DNA from: Bacteroidales bacterium
Lineage (GTDB): Bacteria; Bacteroidota; Bacteroidia; Bacteroidales; F082
NCBI GenBank assembly: GCA_017477425.1
Contig: JAFUVT010000016.1
Location: 1-64,000, forward strand
DNA: 64,000 nucleotides
Reading direction: 5' to 3'
Shown here: one piece after another, positions 52,065 through 58,701 of the stretch
Position numbering within the stretch: the stretch's first letter is position 1
Layout of the letters: every line of letters starts with the position of its first letter
Notes under the pieces: model-generated
The model's input: only the letters and a program-made list of their open reading frames with translations
Told to the model about the DNA's origin: nothing
Database searches by the model: none
Program-made: the position numbers and the translations under genes

Positions 52065-52943
52065 ATGAAATTTCCAAAACGCCTGATAACGCAAACGCCT
52101 GATTGTCTGACAGAACCCGTCGGGCAAGTGCTGAATGTCATTATCTCCACGTTGTTTGCGCTGGTGTTTCTGACGGCATACGTCCCCTTCTCGGACACGG
52201 CGTGGTTTCAAGTGGGTCGGAGCAACTATTTCTTCATCACTGCGGCATTTGTGGGTGCCGGTACGATGTTTCTGGTCCTCAGCCGTTTGCTGATGAACTG
52301 GCTCATCCGAAAGCTGCGGCATTTCCCGTTCTGGCTTTATCTGCTGTGGCTGTTCCTCGAAATCATGATTATCGCGGTGTGCCACACCTTGATTTCCTAT
52401 TTCGAAATCCAGGCCACCGACCATAGTTTCGGCTATCTTTTCGCCAAGAGTGTCCTCATTTCTTTTGTCGCATTGGGAGTACCCTATACGGTTACAGTTT
52501 TGGCTATGTTATTGAAAGACACGCAACAACGCCTCATGCTCACCAAAAGCGACACGGTGGAATCGGACGACGAGGTGATGCCCGAGCACACCGAAATCAT
52601 CAACCTGATGGACAATAACGGCAACCTGAAGCTGAGCGTCAAACTCGACAACCTATATTACATCAAGGCGGAGGACAACTACATCAACGTATTCTACCAA
52701 CGCAGCGGCAATATCGCGAGCTATATGTTGCGCTGCAAGATGAAGACCATCGAGGACAACTGCGTGGATTCCAGCAGCTTGATGCGCTGCCACCGTTCCT
52801 ACATCATTAATATCAAAAAGGTGAGCGTCCTCCACAACGAGACCGACGGCTTCGTCGTCGACTTCGAGCGCGAAGGGCTGGAATCGGTGCCCGTTTCGAA
52901 GACCTATTCGGCTAAGGTTTTGGAGGCGTTTAACAAGAAATAA
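52065..52943 (+). CDS. Membrane-anchored LytTR DNA-binding regulator
   Basis: 292 residues. Four membrane spans (about 20-150: VLNVIISTLFALVFLTAYVP, FFITAAFVGAGTMFLVLSRL, PFWLYLLWLFLEIMIIAVCH, VLISFVALGVPYTVTVLAML) are followed by a linker and a LytTR domain (about 185-288) with LYYIKAEDNYINVFY, MKTIEDNC and RCHRSYIINIKKV. It probably senses an envelope signal and binds DNA at the membrane. There is no receiver domain and no adjacent histidine kinase. Target genes are unknown. Confidence 0.88.
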   Translation: MKFPKRLITQTPDCLTEPVGQVLNVIISTLFALVFLTAYVPFSDTAWFQVGRSNYFFITAAFVGAGTMFLVLSRLLMNWLIRKLRHFPFWLYLLWLFLEIMIIAVCHTLISYFEIQATDHSFGYLFAKSVLISFVALGVPYTVTVLAMLLKDTQQRLMLTKSDTVESDDEVMPEHTEIINLMDNNGNLKLSVKLDNLYYIKAEDNYINVFYQRSGNIASYMLRCKMKTIEDNCVDSSSLMRCHRSYIINIKKVSVLHNETDGFVVDFEREGLESVPVSKTYSAKVLEAFNKK

Positions 52944-52977
52944 CGAAAAAGCCCTGCCGCAAGGCAAGGCTTTTTCG
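52944..52977. terminator. Bidirectional terminator between the LytTR gene and fabG
   Basis: CGAAAAAGCC and GGCTTTTTCG form a stem with an inner GCC/GGC, giving T-runs on both strands. Sits between two convergent genes. Confidence 0.8.
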
Positions 52978-53006
52978 TTCTGCTATCGTTTTCAAAACCA
53001 GTTTCT

Positions 53007-53753
53007 TTAGCAATTCATGCCGCCGCAGCAGTGAATCACCTGACCCGTCACGTATGACGAAAGGTCGGAGGCGAGGAAGAGTGCCACGTTGGCGACATCC
53101 TCGGGCGTGCCGCCGCGACGCAGCGGAATCAAGCTTTCCCAAGCCTTGCGGACATCCTCGGGAAGGGCATCCGTCATGGCGGTGATGATGAAGCCCGGGG
53201 CGATGGCGTTGTGGCGGATGCCGCGCACGCCCATCTCCTTGGCCGCACTCTTGGTGAAGCCGATGATGCCGGCCTTCGAAGCGCTGTAGTTGCATTGGTT
53301 GGCGTTACCCGAAACGCCCACCACCGAGCTCATGTTGATGACGCTACCACCAGCCTGCTTCCACATGATGGGCTGCACGGCCTTGGTGAAGTTGAACACC
53401 GACTTGAGGTTCACATTGATGACGGCATCCCATTGCTCCTCGGTCATGCGCTTCAGCGCGGTGTCCTTGGTGATACCAGCATTGTTGACGAGAATGTCAA
53501 TGCGGCCGAAGTCCTTCACGATTTCGTCCACCACTTTGTGGGTTTCCTCAAAGTTGGCGGCGTTGGAGGCATAGGCCTTGGCTTCGACGCCCATGGCCTT
53601 CAGTTCTTTTTCAGTTTCCAAAACGACATCGTTCAGGGCAATGTCGGTGAAGGCAATCTTGCAGCCTTCTTGGGCAAAACGCATGGCGATGGCCTTGCCG
53701 ATGCCACGACCGGCTCCCGTAATCAGAGCCACTTTATTTTCTAAGAGTTTCAT
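53007..53753 (-). CDS. fabG: 3-oxoacyl-ACP reductase FabG
   Basis: 248 residues, SDR fold. NADP motif TGAGRGIGKAIAM, NNAGITKDTALKRM, catalytic Ser-Tyr-Lys in VVGVSGNANQCNYSASKAGI, and GFIITAMTDALPEDVRKAWE. It reduces 3-oxoacyl-ACP in fatty-acid elongation. Last gene of the fab cluster, separated from acpP by about 180 bases that contain a large inverted repeat. Confidence 0.93.
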   Translation of the reverse strand: MKLLENKVALITGAGRGIGKAIAMRFAQEGCKIAFTDIALNDVVLETEKELKAMGVEAKAYASNAANFEETHKVVDEIVKDFGRIDILVNNAGITKDTALKRMTEEQWDAVINVNLKSVFNFTKAVQPIMWKQAGGSVINMSSVVGVSGNANQCNYSASKAGIIGFTKSAAKEMGVRGIRHNAIAPGFIITAMTDALPEDVRKAWESLIPLRRGGTPEDVANVALFLASDLSSYVTGQVIHCCGGMNC

Positions 53754-53770
53754 TTTTTCTCGTTTTTATG

Positions 53771-53911
53771 GTCACAAAACCAACAAAACCTTGCAAAACC
53801 ATTTGTTAGCGTGTAGCGGCTACACAACCGTGTCGCCGCTGGAAAGCCGCCGGTTGGCAACTTTCCACACCAATTGGATATGGTTTTGCTTTGTTTTGAA
53901 TGTTTTGTGGC
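53771..53911. repeat. Inverted-repeat element with 32-bp arms, upstream of fabG
   Basis: Left arm 53771-53802 (GTCACAAAACCAACAAAACC, then TTGCAAAACCAT) pairs with 53880-53911 except for two 3-base blocks and one base. The arm is built from repeated CAAAAC units. The 77-base interior has further small palindromes (GTGTAGCGGCTACAC). No ORF is present. Confidence 0.7.
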
Positions 53912-53932
53912 AAGATATTGACATTAAGTGAT

Positions 53933-54175
53933 TTACTGTTTTTTGGTGTAGTTTTCCAATAAATGATACAAATCCTCGACGGTCTTCACGGCAGCCGTGT
54001 CGGCCTCGGTGAACTTCACATTGAACTCACGCTCCAGCATCATGGAAATCTCCACGAAATCGAGCGAATCGGCACCCAAATCGTTGAAAAGGTTTTTCTC
54101 AGGCGTAATCTCGCTCTCACTGACTTTCAGCTTGGAAGCAATCAACGCCTTCGTCTTGTCTTGAATCGTTGCCAT
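53933..54175 (-). CDS. acpP: Acyl carrier protein
   Basis: 80 residues. Phosphopantetheine site is GADSLDFVEI (Ser37). The motif has Phe where primary ACPs commonly have Thr (DSLDTVEL), so this may be a dedicated ACP for this cluster. It carries growing acyl chains between the Fab enzymes encoded next to it. Confidence 0.93.
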   Translation of the reverse strand: MATIQDKTKALIASKLKVSESEITPEKNLFNDLGADSLDFVEISMMLEREFNVKFTEADTAAVKTVEDLYHLLENYTKKQ

Positions 54176-54187
54176 AGTTTGTTCAAA

Positions 54188-54616
54188 TTACTTGGTCCTC
54201 GTATCCGGCAGCAGGGCAAAGGAAAGCTCGCCCTTGACGCACATCTTGCCGTCCACACTCAGCACGGCAGAGCAGATGTAGATGTTGGCACGATGATAGG
54301 TCAGCGTGGCTTCCACCTCGACGGTGTCGCCCGGCTTGACGCTGTTCTTGAAGCGCACCTTGTCGATGCCCGTGTAGAAGGTCAGCTTGCCGATGAGGTC
54401 GTCTTTCATCAGCAGGGCGCAACTTTGGGCCATAATCTCGCAAAGAATGACGCCCGGCACGACGGGTTCACCCGGGAAATGGCCTTGCAGGAAGAACTCC
54501 TCGCCCGTCACGTGGTACTTGGAATGCGCCACATGATTCTCGTCGAGGGTCATCTCGTCCACCAGGAGCATAGGCTCGCGGTGCGGCAGGTACTGTTTGA
54601 TTTCGTCTCTGTTCAT
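54188..54616 (-). CDS. fabZ: 3-hydroxyacyl-ACP dehydratase (FabZ-like)
   Basis: 142 residues, hot-dog fold. The N-terminus LPHREPMLLVDEM and catalytic GHFPGEPVVPGVILCEIMAQ (His and Glu) are FabZ-like. It dehydrates 3-hydroxyacyl-ACP. FabA-type isomerase activity is not expected. It lies between fabF and acpP in the cluster. Confidence 0.88.
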   Translation of the reverse strand: MNRDEIKQYLPHREPMLLVDEMTLDENHVAHSKYHVTGEEFFLQGHFPGEPVVPGVILCEIMAQSCALLMKDDLIGKLTFYTGIDKVRFKNSVKPGDTVEVEATLTYHRANIYICSAVLSVDGKMCVKGELSFALLPDTRTK

Positions 54617-54636
54617 ATTGTTGATGGTTGAGTTGT

Positions 54637-55875
54637 TTATTTCACTTTACGGATTGCAAGGCAAGCATTATGTCCGCCGAAGCCCAAGGAATTGGAAATA
54701 GCGATGTCCAAATCGGCCTTGACGGGCGTGTTGGGCGTATAGTTGAGGTCGCATTCGGGGTCGGGTTCGTCCAAGCCGATGGTGGGCGGGACGATGCCGT
54801 TGTTCAACGCCATCACGCTGATGATAAGTTCGATAGCACCAGCAGCACCGAGGGCGTGACCCATCTCCGACTTGGTGGAGCTAATGTGTGCCTTGTGGGC
54901 TTCCTCCTCGCCCATCGCAATCTTGATGGCCTTGGTCTCGCCGCTGTCGTTCATCGGGGTGCCCGTGCCGTGGGCGTTGATGTAGATGCTCTCGCCTGCC
55001 TTAAACTGGGCCTCTTCCAAAGCCTGCTTGATGGCCAACGACTGGGTGGTGCCGTCGGGACGCGGAGCCGTGTTGTGGTAAGCGTCGCAAGAGTTGCCGT
55101 AGCCGCAGAGTTCGGCGTAAATCGTCGCGCCGCGTTGCTTGGCGTGTTCGTATTCCTCAAGGAGAACGATGCCCGAGCCTTCGGCGATGACAAAACCAGC
55201 GCGGTTCTTGTTGAACGGCAAAGACGCATATTTCGGGTCTTCCGACTTGGTCAGGGCCTTGCAGTTGGCAAAGCCAGCGATGGCGACGGGGTTGATGCCC
55301 GCCTCCGAGCCACCCGAGATGATGGCGTCGGCATAGCCGTGCTTGATGGCACGGTAAGCTTCACCGATGCTGTGGGTACCCGTAGCGCAGGCCGTCACGA
55401 TGGGCACGCAGGGACCTTGGGCGTTGTAGCGGATGGCCACGCTGCCCGAAGCCATGTTGCCAATCATGGTGGGGATCATCAACGGTGAAATCCAGCGCGC
55501 ACCTTCTGTGTTGTACTTGGTGATTTCACGCAGGATGGTGTCGAAACCACCGATGCCGGAGCCGACATACACGCCCAAACGGTCGGGCGACATCTGCATG
55601 TCTTCGTTGTCCTTCATGGCCTGATAAGCAGCGGCCAAAGTATAAATGGCGAAGCGGTCGTTGCGCTTGACGAAGCCTTTGTCCACGCCCAACGCCTCGG
55701 GATTGAAGTCCTTCAGCTCAGCGGCGATTTTGACGGGCAGGTCGGTGGTATCAAAGGATTTGATGAAATCGATGCCGCAATAGCCGTCCATCAGGTTTTT
55801 CCATATCGTCGGCAGGTCGTTGCCAATGGGCGAAACGGCACCCATGCCGGTTATAACTACTCTTCTGTTTTCCAT
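54637..55875 (-). CDS. fabF: 3-oxoacyl-ACP synthase II (FabF)
   Basis: 412 residues, thiolase fold. Cys nucleophile in VTACATGTHSIGEAYR, His in NAHGTGTPMND and in SEMGHALGAAGAIELI; LGFGGHNACL at the C-terminus. The start is the ATG of MENRRVVITG rather than an upstream in-frame codon. It extends acyl-ACP with malonyl-ACP. Part of a fabH-F-Z-acpP-G cluster that lacks fabD. Confidence 0.93.
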   Translation of the reverse strand: MENRRVVITGMGAVSPIGNDLPTIWKNLMDGYCGIDFIKSFDTTDLPVKIAAELKDFNPEALGVDKGFVKRNDRFAIYTLAAAYQAMKDNEDMQMSPDRLGVYVGSGIGGFDTILREITKYNTEGARWISPLMIPTMIGNMASGSVAIRYNAQGPCVPIVTACATGTHSIGEAYRAIKHGYADAIISGGSEAGINPVAIAGFANCKALTKSEDPKYASLPFNKNRAGFVIAEGSGIVLLEEYEHAKQRGATIYAELCGYGNSCDAYHNTAPRPDGTTQSLAIKQALEEAQFKAGESIYINAHGTGTPMNDSGETKAIKIAMGEEEAHKAHISSTKSEMGHALGAAGAIELIISVMALNNGIVPPTIGLDEPDPECDLNYTPNTPVKADLDIAISNSLGFGGHNACLAIRKVK

Positions 55876-55908
55876 TTTCTGTTGATTTTTTCTTTTACTC
55901 AATATTAT

Positions 55909-55937
55909 GCGGCTGCCACAATGTGACAGCCCTACAA
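55909..55937. repeat. Half copy of the GGCTGTC/GACAGCC repeat (family 4)
   Basis: GCGGCTGCCACAATGTGACA then GCCCTACA, matching the right arm of the copies at 20631 and 26676. The region beyond it is a run of CTAACTG-type short direct repeats (55938-55968). Confidence 0.65.
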
Positions 55938-55969
55938 CTGCTAACTGTTAACTGCTAACTGACAACTGA

Positions 55970-56923
55970 TTAAAATTCCCATTCCCAAAGGCAGGCCGCA
56001 GAGACGAAACCAGCGCCGAAGGCACTCATCACGATCTTATCGCCAGCCTTGATTTTGTTGTCGGCCAGCATCTCGTCGAGCATAATCGGAATGCTCGCGG
56101 ACGAGGTGTTGCCGTACTTCTCGATGATGGTAGGATACTTCTCCTCGGGACCGCCCACAATCTTGCGGATGCCTTCGATGATGCGCTTGTTGGCTTGGTG
56201 CAGCATGAACCAGTCGATATCCTCGTGCTGCAAACCGTTGCGATTCAGCAGGGTGATGATGTCTTTCGCCGACTCGGAGACAGCCGTGCGGAACAGCTCC
56301 TTGCCTTTCATCACGAGGGGCTGACCCTTGATGTATTGTGCCTCGAAAGGCGTGGTTTCCATACCTCTTTCATAATACAGCACGTCGCGGTCGCTGATCA
56401 TGGTGAGCTTCACGTCCTTGAAGGCGCTGCCTTCGGTGAGCACCACGGCACCGGCACCGTCGCCGAAGAGGACGCTGCAATCGCGCTCCTTCCAGTTGCA
56501 GTACTTGGTGGGTTCCTCGGCGCAGAGGACGAGGATGTTTTTGGCGTGACCCGCCTTCATCATTCCGTCGGCAAGCATCAGCGCGTTGACGAAGCCAGCG
56601 CAAGCCACGTTGATGTCGAGGCCGGCGCAGGTGAGGCCGATGCGTTTCTGCACGATGCAACTCAATCCTGGGGTGACGTGGCGGTTGGCCACGTTCGAGA
56701 CCAAGAGGAAATCGATTTGGTCGGGACGCAGACCCGAGGCCTTGATGGCCTTGGTGGCGGCGTCGACAGCCAAGTCGTACAAATCTTCAGTTGATAATAA
56801 GTGACGCGCTTGTATGCCCGTGCGGGTGGTGATCCACTCATTGCTGGTGTCCAAAAACTTCGCCAAGTCGTCGTTGGTCACCGTCAAGGCGGGCAGTGCG
56901 CTTCCTGTTCCGATGATTTTCAT
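55970..56923 (-). CDS. fabH: 3-oxoacyl-ACP synthase III (FabH)
   Basis: 317 residues. Cys nucleophile in DINVACAGFVNALMLAD, His in FMLHQANKRIIEGI and Asn in EKYGNTSSASIP, the FabH triad. It starts chains by joining acyl-CoA with malonyl-ACP. It is the first gene of the cluster, with the TACTTTTG box at 56964-56971 and an array of TGTGGCGAAA repeats just upstream. Confidence 0.93.
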   Translation of the reverse strand: MKIIGTGSALPALTVTNDDLAKFLDTSNEWITTRTGIQARHLLSTEDLYDLAVDAATKAIKASGLRPDQIDFLLVSNVANRHVTPGLSCIVQKRIGLTCAGLDINVACAGFVNALMLADGMMKAGHAKNILVLCAEEPTKYCNWKERDCSVLFGDGAGAVVLTEGSAFKDVKLTMISDRDVLYYERGMETTPFEAQYIKGQPLVMKGKELFRTAVSESAKDIITLLNRNGLQHEDIDWFMLHQANKRIIEGIRKIVGGPEEKYPTIIEKYGNTSSASIPIMLDEMLADNKIKAGDKIVMSAFGAGFVSAACLWEWEF

Positions 56924-56963
56924 TTCAGTAAAATTAGTTCGTTATCATTTCAAAAATCGACGG

Positions 56964-56971
56964 CAAAAGTA
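56964..56971 (-). promoter_or_regulatory. -7 box TACTTTTG for fabH-fabG
   Basis: CAAAAGTA on the plus strand, 40 bases upstream of the fabH ATG, and 28 bases from the nearest repeat of the direct-repeat array. Confidence 0.5.
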
Positions 56972-56998
56972 CAGCCTTGCGCGATACCGTGTAAAAAA

Positions 56999-57070
56999 TG
57001 TGCCGAAAACGGGCCAAATGTGGCGAAATTAGGCTATTTGTGGCGAAATTCGCGCTTTTTTGTGGCGAAA
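56999..57070. promoter_or_regulatory. Phased direct-repeat array, TGTGSCGAAA x4
   Basis: TGTGCCGAAA at 56999, TGTGGCGAAA at 57019, 57039 and 57061: starts are 20, 20 and 22 bases apart, about two helical turns. The array lies between the divergent fabH and T9SS genes, within the -33 region of the fabH promoter. It is a likely binding array for a regulator or DNA-bending protein. Confidence 0.6.
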
Positions 57071-57106
57071 AACAGAATTTTTGGTGGGTGTTTGGTCATA
57101 TTTACC

Positions 57107-57114
57107 TAATTTTG
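57107..57114 (+). promoter_or_regulatory. -7 box TAATTTTG for the T9SS gene at 57161
   Basis: TAATTTTG 46 bases before the chosen ATG; TTTG occurs 23 bases upstream. Confidence 0.5.
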
Positions 57115-57160
57115 AGGCCGAAAAACGAACCTAGTTTTGAACGAAAACACCAGTTTTGAT

Positions 57161-58699
57161 ATGAAAAAAAGCAGATTTACCTCTTTCGGACGGCTTCTTC
57201 TGATGACCGTCTTCGCCATTTTGGGGACGAACTTTGCCCAAGCCCAGACCTTCATTGGAGGTGGAGGCAACAGTTTTTGGTCGAATGCCGACAATTGGAT
57301 CGACGGGCTGAAACCAGAAGGGATGTTCTCGGAGGCCACAATCTCCGCCGACGTGGTCGTCGATGAAAATGTCAGTATCGGAACACTCAAGAATGCGGGA
57401 AGCTACAGCATCACCATCCTGTCGGGACAAAGGATAAACATTAACGCTAACCTTGATTGGGGCGACAATGCGTTTGTTCTTGAAGACAAGGCACAAGTGG
57501 TGTATCAAGATCCGATTAGGGTGATAATGAAAAAACACGTTAGCGCCTTCGATGCCGACACCCATCTTTGGAATCTCTTCGCTTCGCCAATGCGTGAAGA
57601 CATAACGCCTTCAACCGAAAACGGCATCCTCACTGATCCCGACACAGGTTACGCGCTGCTTGCCTACAACGAGAGTGCCGCAAACTGGATCGATTACAAA
57701 GAGAATCCTTTTGTGCTCGAATTAGGGAAAAGCTACCTGTACGCCAACGCTTTGGACACCACATTAGTATTTGAAGGGACTACGATGGGATACTCCGCAA
57801 CAATTCCCCTTGCCTATCATACTGCCAATGGCGCATTTGCAGGCTGCAACTTCATCGGAAACCCTTTACCCTGCAACGCTTACCTCAACCGGAGCTATTA
57901 TTTCATCAGCGAAGAAAGCAATTCCCTGATTGCCGTGCCCAAATCAATCACTCGGAGCATTGCACCTTGCACAGGAATCATCCTCAACACCAACGGTCCA
58001 GAAGAAACGGATGTTAGTTTCGAGCAAATGCCGTTTTCCCAGAACTTAGGTTTGGAAGGAACCATAGAAATCACTGCGGCGAAAAGCAATGCACCATCAT
58101 TGGTACTTGACCAAGCCATCCTCAGTTTCAATCCAGACGACGACCTAGGCAAGTTGGCTATTTTTGAAGGCGCTCCATCGGTCTACTTCACGAAAGACGG
58201 CAATGATCTGGCTATCCTCAGCATCGACAGCGTAGATGTCCAACCTTTGAAATTCAAAGCCAGGGAAAACGGCTCCTACACCATTCATTTCGAGCTCCAG
58301 AACCTGAGTCCATCCTATCTGCATCTGATCGACAATGTTGCGGGCAATAACATCGATCTGCTGGCAACGCCTCATTACACATTCAACGCCAGCACGACAG
58401 ACTATTCCTCTCGCTTCAAACTGGTCTTCGATCCGCATTATGGCATTGAGGAGGACGGCCCTTCGACAAGCTCAGGGTCCTTTGCGTATTATGCTAATGG
58501 TCAAATCATTATCAACGATGAAGAGATGTGCCATAGCGCGTCTCTACAGGTGGTGGATCTGACGGGACGCGTGGTCTTGTCGGAGGCCATAAATGAAAGA
58601 GACGTTGCATGCAACGTCTCCACATTATCACCAGGTGTTTATCTCATGCGCCTCACGAATGCGAACACCGTCTGGACGCAGAAAATCGTCATCCACTAA
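57161..58699 (+). CDS. T9SS-secreted protein of unknown function, with palindrome-derived insertions
   Basis: 512 residues from the ATG of MKKSRFTSFGRLLLMTVFAI, a signal peptide ending FAQAQ. Mostly beta-strands with no recognised catalytic motif (DNWIDGLKPEGMFSEATISA, FIGNPLPCNAYLNRSYYFIS). The C-terminal sorting domain is YANGQIIIND, LQVVDLTGRVVL and LSPGVYLMRL. The linker before it and the domain itself contain three repeat-derived pieces: GPSTSSGS (58456-58480), EEMCHSAS (58522-58545) and ERDVACNVS (58599-58620). The stop is two bases from the convergent TonB-dependent receptor's stop. Confidence 0.8.
   Translation: MKKSRFTSFGRLLLMTVFAILGTNFAQAQTFIGGGGNSFWSNADNWIDGLKPEGMFSEATISADVVVDENVSIGTLKNAGSYSITILSGQRININANLDWGDNAFVLEDKAQVVYQDPIRVIMKKHVSAFDADTHLWNLFASPMREDITPSTENGILTDPDTGYALLAYNESAANWIDYKENPFVLELGKSYLYANALDTTLVFEGTTMGYSATIPLAYHTANGAFAGCNFIGNPLPCNAYLNRSYYFISEESNSLIAVPKSITRSIAPCTGIILNTNGPEETDVSFEQMPFSQNLGLEGTIEITAAKSNAPSLVLDQAILSFNPDDDLGKLAIFEGAPSVYFTKDGNDLAILSIDSVDVQPLKFKARENGSYTIHFELQNLSPSYLHLIDNVAGNNIDLLATPHYTFNASTTDYSSRFKLVFDPHYGIEEDGPSTSSGSFAYYANGQIIINDEEMCHSASLQVVDLTGRVVLSEAINERDVACNVSTLSPGVYLMRLTNANTVWTQKIVIH
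58456..58480 (+). repeat. Half family-3 repeat inside the T9SS gene
   Basis: CGGCCCTTCGACAAGCTCAG plus GGTCC, in frame, encoding GPSTSSGS in the linker before the sorting domain. Confidence 0.85.
58522..58545. repeat. Imperfect GAGACG palindrome inside the T9SS gene (family 2)
   Basis: AGAGATGTGC and GCGCGTCTCT pair with two wobble positions, in frame, followed by ACAG as in other copies. Confidence 0.6.
58599..58620. repeat. GAGACG palindrome inside the T9SS gene (family 2)
   Basis: GAGACGTTGC-AT-GCAACGTCTC within the sorting-domain coding region. Confidence 0.8.
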
Positions 58700-58701
58700 C
58701 C

